Positions 7,919-16,534 of a DNA stretch of 64,000 bases are shown in pieces (position 1 is the first letter of the stretch; each line of letters opens with the position of its first letter). The notes under the pieces are model-generated. The model worked only from the letters and a program-made list of their open reading frames with translations. It searched no databases and was not told where the DNA came from. The position numbers and the translations under genes are program-made. The stretch comes from Winogradskyella sp. MH6 (lineage in GTDB: Bacteria; Bacteroidota; Bacteroidia; Flavobacteriales; Flavobacteriaceae): assembly GCF_022810765.1 (NCBI RefSeq), contig NZ_CP094494.1, forward strand, positions 1,612,001 through 1,676,000, read 5' to 3'.

Positions 7919-8709
7919 GATGCAAATGACCAGATTATAGCAATAAGACCAACGATGATGCAGTAGATAGAAAAATAGGTGAGTTTACTTTGTTTTACCA
8001 AAGCAATCATCCATTTGCAAGCAAATAATCCTGCTACAAAAGCAGCAATAAAACCAATTCCTAGTGTTGTGAAATTGGCACTGTCATAAGTTATTTCTCC
8101 TCCTAAAATATCCTTAGCAATTTTCCCAAAAATTAAAGGCACTACCATTAAAAATGAAAAACGAGCAGCCTTGGTTTTGTCATTACCCAAAAGTACCGAT
8201 GTAGAAATCGTAGCTCCAGATCGAGAAATACCAGGTAGCATAGCAATAGCTTGAGAAATACCAATAACAAAGGCATTACTAAAAGTTACACTTTTGTTAG
8301 TGTCTTTGGCTCTGTCTGCAAGGAATAAAAGAATTGCCGTAATAATAAGCATAATACCAACAAGTAAGATATTACCATTAAAAAGCGCTTCAAGTTGTTC
8401 TTCAAAAAGCAAACCGACAATTACGGCAGGTATCATAGAGATTACAATTTTGCTTAGAAATTGTAAGTCTTCATTCCATTCAAACTTTAAAATACCTTTT
8501 ATAATATCAAGGATATCTTTTCTAAAAATAACAATGGTACTTAATGCTGTAGCAAAGTGAAGTACAACTGTAAATAATAGACTTTCTTTTGGTAAAGAAT
8601 TATCGCCAAGAATGGCTTTTCCTAATTCTAAATGACCACTGGAGGATACAGGTAAAAACTCTGTAAGCCCTTGTACAATCCCTAAGATAATAGCATCAAT
8701 AATTTCCAT
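7915..8709 (-). CDS. uppP: Undecaprenyl-diphosphatase
   Basis: 264 residues, BacA/UppP type integral membrane enzyme that dephosphorylates undecaprenyl diphosphate to recycle the carrier for peptidoglycan and glycan export; its activity gives bacitracin tolerance. The two catalytic loops are clear: GLTEFLPVSSSGHL (about 14-27) and PGISRSGATIS (about 159-169). Around eight hydrophobic helices are predicted. It sits between the DUF3098 gene and truB in a cluster with ftsX, as often seen in Flavobacteriaceae. Confidence 0.96.
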   Translation of the reverse strand: MEIIDAIILGIVQGLTEFLPVSSSGHLELGKAILGDNSLPKESLLFTVVLHFATALSTIVIFRKDILDIIKGILKFEWNEDLQFLSKIVISMIPAVIVGLLFEEQLEALFNGNILLVGIMLIITAILLFLADRAKDTNKSVTFSNAFVIGISQAIAMLPGISRSGATISTSVLLGNDKTKAARFSFLMVVPLIFGKIAKDILGGEITYDSANFTTLGIGFIAAFVAGLFACKWMIALVKQSKLTYFSIYCIIVGLIAIIWSFAS

Positions 8710-8761
8710 ACGGCAAATGTATCAAAATTGATATGCTGATTGTTAAAATTAAAGTAGAATT

Positions 8762-9025
8762 TTATTTTTTAAAGTCCTTGTTAGGATTCAAAAGAATGGC
8801 ATATACCTGAAACCCAAAACCAATAAGAACTAAAGTTGGTGCCAAACGAATACGTCTCCAACTAAACACATCAGGATTCCAAACATTAGGATCATCGCTA
8901 CCTCCGCCAGACATAAGGATAAACCCAACAACAATACATGCCAAGCCGATTAGCATAAACTTGTAGTTCTTTTTTCCAAAAATAAACTCTGCTTTAGATT
9001 GTTCTTTGCGTTTCTTTTCTCCCAT
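8762..9025 (-). CDS. DUF3098 small membrane protein
   Basis: 87 residues with two hydrophobic helices (about 24-39 and 62-78) separated by a loop that contains the family motif WNPDVFSWRRIRLAPTLVLI. A basic N terminus (MGEKKRKEQSK) points to the cytoplasm. Function is unknown, but the family is typically found between ftsX and uppP in Bacteroidota, suggesting an envelope or division role by association. Start and upstream stop overlap in TGATG. Confidence 0.88.
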   Translation of the reverse strand: MGEKKRKEQSKAEFIFGKKNYKFMLIGLACIVVGFILMSGGGSDDPNVWNPDVFSWRRIRLAPTLVLIGFGFQVYAILLNPNKDFKK

Positions 9026-9384
9026 CAGTTTTCAAATTCTGTAAATATAATATTATTGTCTACAGCCAGCTGTGCTATATGTGTAGATGGACCAAATGTT
9101 AATATTGGTAGATGCAAAGTAACGGTTTTATTTAAAACTTTAGCGTTAAGACTATCTAAATTTAAACCTTGCTCTAATCCACGATTGATGTAATAGACGT
9201 TATCGGTATCGGTTTTGAATTGAATATCAAAAGTAGATCCTTCTCGTATTGAAACAACTTTGGCACTTACAACCTCACACTCATCAGGTTTAGGATTATG
9301 AATAACGCAAGATTTAAAAAACAAAAAAAGAATAGAAATAATTAAGAAAAGACTAATAATGGTACTTCTTGCAGACGCATTCAT
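9025..9384 (-). CDS. Small membrane-anchored hypothetical protein
   Basis: 119 residues. One N-terminal helix (about residues 9-23) ends in FKSC, which could be a signal anchor or a poor lipobox. The remainder is a small beta-rich domain (AKVVSIREGSTFDIQF, KTVTLHLPILTFG). I do not recognise the family. It shares one base with the DUF3098 start and lies 49 bp after the TlpA-like lipoprotein, so it belongs to the same transcript. Its presence between ftsX and the DUF3098 gene looks like an addition to the common gene order. Confidence 0.75.
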   Translation of the reverse strand: MNASARSTIISLFLIISILFLFFKSCVIHNPKPDECEVVSAKVVSIREGSTFDIQFKTDTDNVYYINRGLEQGLNLDSLNAKVLNKTVTLHLPILTFGPSTHIAQLAVDNNIIFTEFEN

Positions 9385-9433
9385 GGTAAGGTGGTTTTGT
9401 GTTCTATAACGAAAGATTACAAAAAAATATTAT

Positions 9434-10447
9434 CTATTTAAAATAGTTTGCGATCTCTTCAAACGAGTAGAATTTGGTTTTAACCGTTCCTTTATTATCG
9501 ATAAGAATATAAGTGGGAAATTCCCAAACGTTCATAGCGTCTACCAAATCGTTATCCTCTCTAAGCTCTCTGTAATTTTGCCAGTTGTAATTGTTGGTGT
9601 CTAAGTAATCTAACCATTTTTCTTCTACAGTGTCAATAGAAATACCAACCAATGTTGTGTTATTATCTTTTAAGGTGTCTAGGTGCTTGGCAATTTTTTT
9701 ATGATCTCTCACACAAGGAGGACATTGCACAAACCAAAAATCCACCAAATAATCTCCATTATGACTTAAATCTACTTTAGAAATGGAGCCTTTTTTATCA
9801 TAAAATTGAAACTGCGACAAATCTAAATGTTCTTCTTTCAGTAAATCGTTTAAAGCTCTATGCACACTAAGCGCATGAGTTTTTAAATCCTTAGACTGTT
9901 GGTCTAATATCAATTTCAAAGGCTGAAGTTTAGATTTGTGGTTTTTGTTCTTTTCAATGTAATACTCGCTAATTTCAAAAGAAAGCGGATGATTAATATT
10001 GGCTTCAATTTGTTTTAGTAAAATGGAGTTGATGATACTGTCATTTATTGTTGAAGCTTTCAGGCTATCTATGGTTGAATAAAACGCGATCTGCTTATAG
10101 TACACATCAGAATTTAAAACCGTATCAATTATAAACTCATCTGAAGTTAATTTACCTGTTATACTAATGTCATTACCATCAAGAAAAACTTTTTTAGACA
10201 GTACATTTCCATCTTTATATATGTTAATCTTAAACGCATCATTTACAGGTTGCGTTTGCTTAAACTGAAAAGGAGTATCACTTCCCTTTAAGGTAATAGC
10301 TTCGGAGTGGTTATAGTTTAAAAGTTGAATGCTGTCTGGTCGAACTTCGCCTAAAACATCTATAGAAATACTATTGGTGTTTTTTTGGTAGCTACAAGAC
10401 TGAATTAACAAGAGTAAGACAATAAAATGAAGAAAATTAAACTTCAT
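9434..10447 (-). CDS. TlpA-like thiol-disulfide lipoprotein
   Basis: 337 residues. The N terminus is a lipoprotein signal with lipobox LIQSC (C18). Residues 20-200 form a DUF4369-like beta domain and helical linker; residues about 205-337 are a TlpA/ResA-type thioredoxin fold with the active site FVQCPPCVRD and cis-Pro segment WEFPTYILIDN. Such proteins reduce or oxidise disulfides of exported proteins in the periplasm. It lies 13 bp downstream of ftsX, so it should be expressed with the cell-division gene. Confidence 0.9.
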   Translation of the reverse strand: MKFNFLHFIVLLLLIQSCSYQKNTNSISIDVLGEVRPDSIQLLNYNHSEAITLKGSDTPFQFKQTQPVNDAFKINIYKDGNVLSKKVFLDGNDISITGKLTSDEFIIDTVLNSDVYYKQIAFYSTIDSLKASTINDSIINSILLKQIEANINHPLSFEISEYYIEKNKNHKSKLQPLKLILDQQSKDLKTHALSVHRALNDLLKEEHLDLSQFQFYDKKGSISKVDLSHNGDYLVDFWFVQCPPCVRDHKKIAKHLDTLKDNNTTLVGISIDTVEEKWLDYLDTNNYNWQNYRELREDNDLVDAMNVWEFPTYILIDNKGTVKTKFYSFEEIANYFK

Positions 10448-10460
10448 AAAGTGCGCTTTG

Positions 10461-11339
10461 TTAATAATACAACTGGTCCGTTTTTAAATTTAAGAAGCGT
10501 TGTGTGGCAATAAAGGTACTAATCCAAGTGATGATTACACCCAACACAAAAACACCAACAAAAAGACCTGCAATCATAACAGTATTTCTAAGCAATTCTA
10601 ACTCTGGGAAATATTGGTCTAAATAATATAAAACAACAGCCATACCTGCTAAAGCCACTATAGCACCAACGATGCCAAGTTGAACGCTTTTCCAAACAAA
10701 CGGTCTGCGGATAAAGCTTTTTGTTGCACCAACCATTTGCATAGTTTTAATAATAAATCGCTTTGAGTATACAGCCAATCGGATAGAGCTATTGATTAAT
10801 AATACAGCAATAAGCGTAAATAACCCACTAATAATAAGTACCCAAAAACTAATCTTCTTAACGTTATCGTTCATCAGTTCTACGAGATCATTATCGTATC
10901 TTATTTCTTCAATAAACGATTTTGTTGAAAGGGTTTCAGAAATTTCACTTAGCTTTTCTGTCGTCACAAAATCAGCTTTTAAGTATACATCAATCGAATT
11001 TTTCAACGGATTATAACCTACAAAATCCATAAAATCTTCACCTGTTTCAGCTTTCATCATTTCGGCAGCTTCTTCCTTGGATACATAGGTAGCTTCTTTA
11101 GAATATTCTGCCATAGCTAAACTTTTCTTTAACTGATTGACTTCAACCTCTTTTGCGGTATCGTTCAAATAAATTGTCATTACCACTTGCTCCTTAAAAT
11201 GATCAGCCACTTTTTTAGAATTAATAACCAAAAGACCAAGACAGCCTAATAGAAACAAAACCAATGCAATACTGATAACTACAGAGATATATGAGGAAAT
11301 TAATTTTCGTTTTTGATACTTGTCAAAAGATGATGCCAT
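10461..11339 (-). CDS. ftsX: Cell division protein FtsX
   Basis: 292 residues. Typical FtsX topology: cytoplasmic basic N terminus (SFDKYQKRKLISSYISVVIS), first helix about 21-43, a periplasmic domain of roughly 120 residues, then three further helices (about 167-190, 215-238, 255-280). With the ATPase FtsE it forms the divisome complex that activates peptidoglycan hydrolases. ftsE is not in the window. It heads the minus-strand cluster and is divergent from leuS, with 121 bp between starts. Confidence 0.92.
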   Translation of the reverse strand: MASSFDKYQKRKLISSYISVVISIALVLFLLGCLGLLVINSKKVADHFKEQVVMTIYLNDTAKEVEVNQLKKSLAMAEYSKEATYVSKEEAAEMMKAETGEDFMDFVGYNPLKNSIDVYLKADFVTTEKLSEISETLSTKSFIEEIRYDNDLVELMNDNVKKISFWVLIISGLFTLIAVLLINSSIRLAVYSKRFIIKTMQMVGATKSFIRRPFVWKSVQLGIVGAIVALAGMAVVLYYLDQYFPELELLRNTVMIAGLFVGVFVLGVIITWISTFIATQRFLNLKTDQLYY

Positions 11340-11426
11340 ATAGTGCGGATTAATGATGTAAAAATAAAAAAGAAAACTTATGTAGAGTAATACAACGTTT
11401 AGTTTTTAATTGTGTTGTAATACCAC

Positions 11427-11434
11427 TAAATTTG
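11427..11434 (+). promoter_or_regulatory. -7 box of leuS promoter
   Basis: TAAATTTG fits TAnnTTTG and ends 26 bp before the leuS ATG at 11461. Possible TTG at 11410-11412 with a short 14-bp spacer. It also shows that an earlier in-frame start at 11410 would be upstream of transcription start. Confidence 0.55.
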
Positions 11435-11460
11435 CACCTTATTTCAAGGAAAACAGGAAG

Positions 11461-14400
11461 ATGAAATACAACTTCAACGACATAGAGAAAAAGTGGCAAG
11501 ACTACTGGGCAAAAAACGAAACCTTTAAAGCGTCTAACAACAGCGACAAACCAAAATACTACGTATTAGATATGTTCCCTTACCCAAGTGGAGCTGGTTT
11601 GCATGTTGGACATCCGCTAGGCTACATCGCTAGTGATATTTATGCACGTTACAAGCGTCATAAAGGTTTTAATGTGTTGCATCCACAAGGCTACGATTCG
11701 TTTGGATTACCAGCAGAACAGTATGCAATACAAACAGGTCAGCATCCTGCGGTAACAACAGAGGCGAATATTAAAACCTATCGTCGTCAGTTAGACCAAA
11801 TTGGTTTTTCGTTCGATTGGAGTAGAGAAGTACGCACAAGTAATCCAGAATATTACAAATGGACACAGTGGATTTTCATTCAGTTATTTGAATCGTGGTA
11901 CAATTACGATAGCAACAAAGCAGAACATATTGATACTTTAATCAAAATGTTTGCTTCTGAAGGAAATACCAATGTAAATGCAGCTTGCGATGATGATATT
12001 AATCCGTTTACTGCTGAAGAATGGAATGCTTTTTCAGAGACTGAAAAACAAGATATTCTTTTAAAATACAGATTGACCTATTTAGCAGAAACCGAAGTGA
12101 ATTGGTGCCCTGCTTTAGGAACCGTTCTAGCCAATGACGAAATTGTAAATGGAGTTTCAGAACGAGGAGGTCATCCTGTAATTCGTAAAAAAATGACTCA
12201 ATGGAGTATGCGTATTTCGGCTTATGCAGAACGTTTGCTTCAAGGTTTAGATACGATTGATTGGACAGATGCACTTAAAGACATCCAAAAAAACTGGATT
12301 GGTAAATCGGTTGGTGCTTCAGTAACTTTCAATGTAAAAGATTATGATGCAACTATTGAAGTCTTCACAACAAGACCAGATACCATTTTCGGTGTGTCAT
12401 TTATGACGTTAGCACCAGAGCATGAGCTTGTGTCGCAAATCACCACAGCAGAACAAAAAGCTGAGGTGGAAGCCTACATAGAAGCCACTGCAAAGCGTAG
12501 TGAGCGCGACCGAATGGCTGATGTAAAAACTATTTCGGGTGTGTTTACAGGTGCTTATGCCGAGCATCCATTTACCAAAGAACCAATTCCGATTTGGATA
12601 GGAGATTACGTATTGGCAAGCTACGGCACAGGAGCAGTTATGGCTGTGCCTTGTGGAGACCAACGTGATTATGACTTTGCGAAGCACTTTAATATTCCGA
12701 TTCCAAATATTTTTGAAGGAGTTGATATTTCTGAAGAAGCCTTTGCGTCTAAGGATAACGTTAAAATTGCCAATAGCGATTTCCTTGATGGAATGAACTA
12801 TAAGAAAGCTACCAAACGCGCTATTTACGAATTAGAACAAATCGGTCAAGGCGAAGGAAAAACCAATTACCGTTTGCGTGATGCAGTTTTTTCTCGTCAA
12901 CGTTATTGGGGCGAACCATTCCCAGTGTATTACAAGGATGGTATGCCGCAAATGATAGACGAAAAGCATTTGCCATTAACCTTACCAGAAGTTGAAAAAT
13001 ACTTACCAACCGAAGAAGGCGAACCACCATTAGGTCGTGCAGACGTTTGGGCTTGGGACACCAATACAAATACAGTTTGTCATTCTGAACTTGTTTCAGA
13101 ATCTAAAGGCATTTACCCACTAGAACTCAACACCATGCCAGGTTGGGCAGGGAGCTCTTGGTATTTCTTCCGTTATATGGAAGAGCAAGCAAAAAGAGGC
13201 GAAGCCTTTGCTACTGAAGATGCGCTTAAGTACTGGGAGAATGTAGATTTATACATTGGTGGTAGCGAGCACGCTACAGGTCACTTATTATACTCACGTT
13301 TTTGGGTAAAGTTTTTGTACGACAGAGGGTTTGTTGGTGTTGATGAACCATTTAAAAAGCTGATTAACCAAGGGATGATTTTGGGGACGAGTGCTTTTGT
13401 TTGTAAAATTACTGATTTTATTTTATCATATGGAGAGGAGAATAATAGTGAAATTTCAGATGAGATTATATTAAATATTAAGGATTTAGAAGAGAGAAAT
13501 GAAATAATTAATAAGCTTCAGGATACATTTTCAAACACATTTGTATCATTTGAATATTTAGAAGAAATATTTAATAAACAATTTAAGAAATTTCCAATTT
13601 TTATTAAAGCTAATAAAATTGAACCATTACTTAATAAGTTTGAAGAGTTAGGATTTGATGGAGACATAACTTTAACTATCAATCCATATCATGTTGATAT
13701 ACAGTTGTTGAAAATCATTAAAGAAGGAACATCTTATAAATATACAGATGAATTGAATGTTGAGGAATTTAGAGATTGGAGAAGTGAGTACAATAATGCA
13801 GAAGTAATATTAAATAAAGATAATTTTAAGGTTTTTCGAGATGTCGAAAAAATGTCAAAATCAAAATTCAATGTCGTTAATCCAGATGATATTGTAGAAG
13901 ATTATGGTGCAGATAGTTTACGTCTTTACGAAATGTTCCTTGGGCCATTAGAACAATACAAACCTTGGAATACAGCAGGTATTACAGGTGTACACGGTTT
14001 CCTTAAAAAACTTTGGAAGTTGTATAACGACGACAATGGGTCTAAAGTGACTAATGCTGAGCCAACAAAGGATAACTTAAAAACACTTCATAAAACCATT
14101 AAAAAGGTTGAGGAAGACATCGAGAATTTTTCGTTTAATACGTCTGTATCTACCTTTATGATTGCTGTAAACGAGTTAACAGCACAAAAGTGTACAAGTA
14201 AAGAAATCTTAGAACCATTATTGGTTTTAATTTCACCTTATGCGCCACACATTGCTGAAGAATTATGGGAACAATTAGGACATAATGAGTCTATTTCAAC
14301 AGCACCTTTCCCAAAATTTGAAGAAAAGCATTTAGTAGAGAGTTCTAAAAATTATCCGATTTCGTTTAATGGAAAAATGCGTTTCACATTAGAATTACCA

Positions 14401-14529
14401 TTAGATATGAGCAAGGATGAGATTGAAAAAACAGTACTAGCAAACGAAAAAACACAAGAACAGTTACAAGGTCGCACTCCCAAAAAAGTGATTGTGGTGC
14501 CAGGTAAGATTGTGAATATTGTTGGGTAA
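11461..14529 (+). CDS. leuS: Leucyl-tRNA synthetase with two atypical internal segments
   Basis: 1022 residues from ATG 11461 (MKYNFNDIEKKWQDYW). Charges tRNA-Leu. Class I signatures HVGH (about residue 47) and KMSKS (about 796) are intact, as are the editing-domain blocks TTRPDTIFGVSFM and GTGAVMAVPCGDQRDYDFAK. Two oddities stand out. At about 540-548 the sequence CHSELVSESK is the translation of a REP-like repeat (13079-13104). From about 641 to 795, next to the KMSKS loop where the leucine-specific domain sits, the protein carries a long poorly conserved segment encoded by very AT-rich DNA. The frame stays open throughout, so the gene is probably functional. Confidence 0.95.
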   Translation: MKYNFNDIEKKWQDYWAKNETFKASNNSDKPKYYVLDMFPYPSGAGLHVGHPLGYIASDIYARYKRHKGFNVLHPQGYDSFGLPAEQYAIQTGQHPAVTTEANIKTYRRQLDQIGFSFDWSREVRTSNPEYYKWTQWIFIQLFESWYNYDSNKAEHIDTLIKMFASEGNTNVNAACDDDINPFTAEEWNAFSETEKQDILLKYRLTYLAETEVNWCPALGTVLANDEIVNGVSERGGHPVIRKKMTQWSMRISAYAERLLQGLDTIDWTDALKDIQKNWIGKSVGASVTFNVKDYDATIEVFTTRPDTIFGVSFMTLAPEHELVSQITTAEQKAEVEAYIEATAKRSERDRMADVKTISGVFTGAYAEHPFTKEPIPIWIGDYVLASYGTGAVMAVPCGDQRDYDFAKHFNIPIPNIFEGVDISEEAFASKDNVKIANSDFLDGMNYKKATKRAIYELEQIGQGEGKTNYRLRDAVFSRQRYWGEPFPVYYKDGMPQMIDEKHLPLTLPEVEKYLPTEEGEPPLGRADVWAWDTNTNTVCHSELVSESKGIYPLELNTMPGWAGSSWYFFRYMEEQAKRGEAFATEDALKYWENVDLYIGGSEHATGHLLYSRFWVKFLYDRGFVGVDEPFKKLINQGMILGTSAFVCKITDFILSYGEENNSEISDEIILNIKDLEERNEIINKLQDTFSNTFVSFEYLEEIFNKQFKKFPIFIKANKIEPLLNKFEELGFDGDITLTINPYHVDIQLLKIIKEGTSYKYTDELNVEEFRDWRSEYNNAEVILNKDNFKVFRDVEKMSKSKFNVVNPDDIVEDYGADSLRLYEMFLGPLEQYKPWNTAGITGVHGFLKKLWKLYNDDNGSKVTNAEPTKDNLKTLHKTIKKVEEDIENFSFNTSVSTFMIAVNELTAQKCTSKEILEPLLVLISPYAPHIAEELWEQLGHNESISTAPFPKFEEKHLVESSKNYPISFNGKMRFTLELPLDMSKDEIEKTVLANEKTQEQLQGRTPKKVIVVPGKIVNIVG
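13079..13104. repeat. REP-like palindrome (SELVSESK type) inside leuS
   Basis: GTCATTCTGAAC...CAGAATCT with arms ATTCTGAA (13082-13089) and TTCAGAAT (13095-13102). It is near-identical in layout to the intergenic copy at 18128-18151 and is read in frame. Confidence 0.8.
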
Positions 14530-14532
14530 CAA

Positions 14533-14552
14533 ATTCCTGCGAAAGCAGGAAT
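14533..14552. repeat. REP-like hairpin after leuS
   Basis: ATTCCTGC-GAAA-GCAGGAAT begins 4 bp after the leuS stop. It corresponds to the second half of the two-part REP seen at 18128-18188. A further inverted repeat TTGTCAG/CTGACAA lies at 14564-14587. No T run follows, so a terminator role is unsure. Confidence 0.7.
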
Positions 14553-14649
14553 CTCATAATTAGTTGTCAGCTCATGTGTTCTGACAAATAGCTTAGGGAT
14601 TTATCCGGAACAATGTGGAAAACACAGTTCTCAATTTAATAATATTACT

Positions 14650-15009
14650 ATGAAATTAAGGCTAGATAGAAAAAATACCATTGGTTTGATTTTCTTTTTA
14701 GCCTTTATTATAAGTACGTCTCTTATTTTTCAATTTGAAGAACGTTTCACAATAGAGAACTGGAAGTCCAATTATACAACACGCTACAAAATGGTGGATG
14801 ATCTTATTGAATCTCAATTCTTAATAGGTAAACCTAAAAGCGAAGTTTTCGAAATTTTAGGTCAACCAGATTCGAAATCCAATTCATCAAAAGATGCTTT
14901 TATTTACAATATTGGTGATCCACCAAGCTTCTTTTCTTCACAAAAAGAATATCTACTGATTGTTTTTAATAATCAAAAAGTTGAAAAGGTGACTCTAGCC
15001 GTTGATTAA
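14650..15009 (+). CDS. BamE/SmpA-like small membrane-anchored protein
   Basis: 119 residues. An N-terminal hydrophobic helix (about 11-27) anchors or exports the protein. The segment LIGKPKSEVFEILGQPDSKS (about 57-76) is the characteristic BamE/OmlA-like turn (GxxxxEVxxxLGxPD), followed by a strand-rich end (LLIVFNNQKVEKVTL). The BamE-like fold is used by outer-membrane assembly lipoproteins, but it also occurs in proteins of other roles; there is no lipobox Cys here. It is flanked by REP-like elements on both sides. Confidence 0.72.
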   Translation: MKLRLDRKNTIGLIFFLAFIISTSLIFQFEERFTIENWKSNYTTRYKMVDDLIESQFLIGKPKSEVFEILGQPDSKSNSSKDAFIYNIGDPPSFFSSQKEYLLIVFNNQKVEKVTLAVD

Positions 15010-15014
15010 GTTGT

Positions 15015-15140
15015 TGTCAGTTCGAGTGAAATCGCCATAAGCGATTTTGCACTTCGACAAGCTCAGCAGAACTATCGAGAACTATTTTTAAAACATCTCG
15101 ATACATTTTGCTCATTCCTCATAAAACACTCGATGTGACA
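15015..15140. repeat. 126-bp REP/MITE-like element with terminal inverted repeats
   Basis: Ends TGTCAGTTCGAGTG (15015-15028) and CACTCGATGTGACA (15127-15140) are inverted repeats matching at 12 of 14 positions. Inside are two more stems: AAATCGC/GCGATTT (15029-15047) and ATCGAGA/TCTCGAT (15074-15102). No coding capacity. It fills most of the first half of the 334-bp gap before ald; the remainder, 15141-15343, is AT-rich DNA in which I see no gene and no clear promoter. Confidence 0.75.
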
Positions 15141-15343
15141 TTGTGATTTCCCCTTCATCGAAAAAAACATAACTTCATCTATTGTAGTATTGTTCTGAAA
15201 AACAGCAGTTTATTTCGAATATTTCAAAATAAAATCTTCAAAATCATAATTCCGTAAAAATATGTTCCATTTCACTATAATATTTGGTCACATGGATTTT
15301 TTGAATGTATTTCATGGTGCTATTAACCATAATACAGCAACAT

Positions 15344-16444
15344 ATGAAAATCGGAGTCCCAAAAGAAATCAAGAACAATGAAAACCGTGTTGGTGTGACA
15401 CCTGCAGGAGTTTATGAACTTACAAAAAACAACCACACGGTTTATGTGCAAAAAAGTGCTGGATTAGGCAGCGGCTTTTTTGATGAAGACTACAAGGAAG
15501 TTGGTGCTATCATTCTCGACACCATAGCTGAAGTTTATGATTCAGCCGAAATGATTGTAAAGGTAAAGGAACCCATTGCCGTTGAATATGATTTAATTAA
15601 ACCACATCACGTGGTGTTTACCTATTTCCATTTTGCATCTAGTGAGCCTTTAACAAAAGCAATGTTAAAAAGTCAAGCGGTTTGTATTGCTTATGAAACA
15701 GTTGAAGAGGAAGATGGGTCATTACCATTATTGACACCAATGTCTGAAGTGGCAGGTCGTATGGCTATTCAACAAGGTGCAAAATATTTAGAAAAACCAA
15801 TTAAAGGACGTGGAGTCTTATTAGGTGGAGTGCCAGGTGTGCCACCAGGACGAGTATTAGTACTTGGTGCTGGTACTGTTGGTATACAAGCTGCTAAAAT
15901 GGCTGCAGGTTTAGGTGCTCATGTTACTATTATGGATATTAATATGAAGCAATTACGATATGTTAATGATGTAATGCCAAACCATGTGGTAACGGAATTT
16001 TCTAGCGAATTCAACATTAGGAAAAGAATTAAGGATCACGATTTAATAGTTGGTGGTGTATTATTAAAAGGAGCAAAAGCACCAAACTTAATCACCAGAG
16101 ATATGCTTAAAGAAATGCGACCAGGAACCGTAATAGTGGATGTTGCTGTAGATCAAGGAGGTTGTGTGGAGACTACAAAACCAACAACTCACGAGGATCC
16201 TACTTATATCATAGACGACGTTGTACATTACTGTGTAGCAAATATGCCAGGTGCTGTACCTTACACATCGACTTTAGCACTAACTAATGTGACTTTGCCT
16301 TATGTGCTTAGATTGGCTAATCAAGGTTGGGAAGTAGCTTGTGCCAAGGATCAATCGCTGAGAAAAGGAATCAATATAGCCAACGGCAAAATTATTTACG
16401 AAGAGATTGCAGAAGCTTTCAATTGGTCTGTTGACGCGATGTAA
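15344..16444 (+). CDS. ald: Alanine dehydrogenase
   Basis: 366 residues from ATG 15344 (MKIGVPKEIKNNENRVGVTP), which matches the canonical N terminus; an in-frame start at 15305 would add 13 unconserved residues. Catalyses reversible NAD-dependent deamination of L-alanine to pyruvate and ammonium. The Rossmann motif VLVLGAGTVGIQAAKMAAGLGA carries GxGxxG, and HHVVFTYFHFASSEPLTKA and MPGAVPYTSTLALTN are family blocks with the substrate-binding and catalytic His/Asp region. Length equals the usual about 370. Confidence 0.94.
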   Translation: MKIGVPKEIKNNENRVGVTPAGVYELTKNNHTVYVQKSAGLGSGFFDEDYKEVGAIILDTIAEVYDSAEMIVKVKEPIAVEYDLIKPHHVVFTYFHFASSEPLTKAMLKSQAVCIAYETVEEEDGSLPLLTPMSEVAGRMAIQQGAKYLEKPIKGRGVLLGGVPGVPPGRVLVLGAGTVGIQAAKMAAGLGAHVTIMDINMKQLRYVNDVMPNHVVTEFSSEFNIRKRIKDHDLIVGGVLLKGAKAPNLITRDMLKEMRPGTVIVDVAVDQGGCVETTKPTTHEDPTYIIDDVVHYCVANMPGAVPYTSTLALTNVTLPYVLRLANQGWEVACAKDQSLRKGINIANGKIIYEEIAEAFNWSVDAM

Positions 16445-16534
16445 AACTGAAAAACTGACAAAATTTCTTAACTCAAATTTGGCTTATTTTTTGCATTCCA
16501 TTTAGTACATTTACATAAACTAAAATTAAAAACT

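Noticed and set aside
11410..11460. Upstream in-frame extension of leuS
   Set aside because: It overlaps the TAAATTTG box, and the residues it adds match no LeuRS; the ATG at 11461 gives the usual N terminus.
13384..13850. Considered whether leuS is a pseudogene or a chimera of two genes
   Set aside because: The reading frame is open to the end, HVGH and KMSKS are intact and the C-terminal anticodon-binding domain is normal; so it is kept as a functional gene with a divergent segment.
15141..15343. Short open frame from about 15260 as a leader peptide of ald
   Set aside because: It runs into the ald gene out of frame and has no composition or start context to support it.
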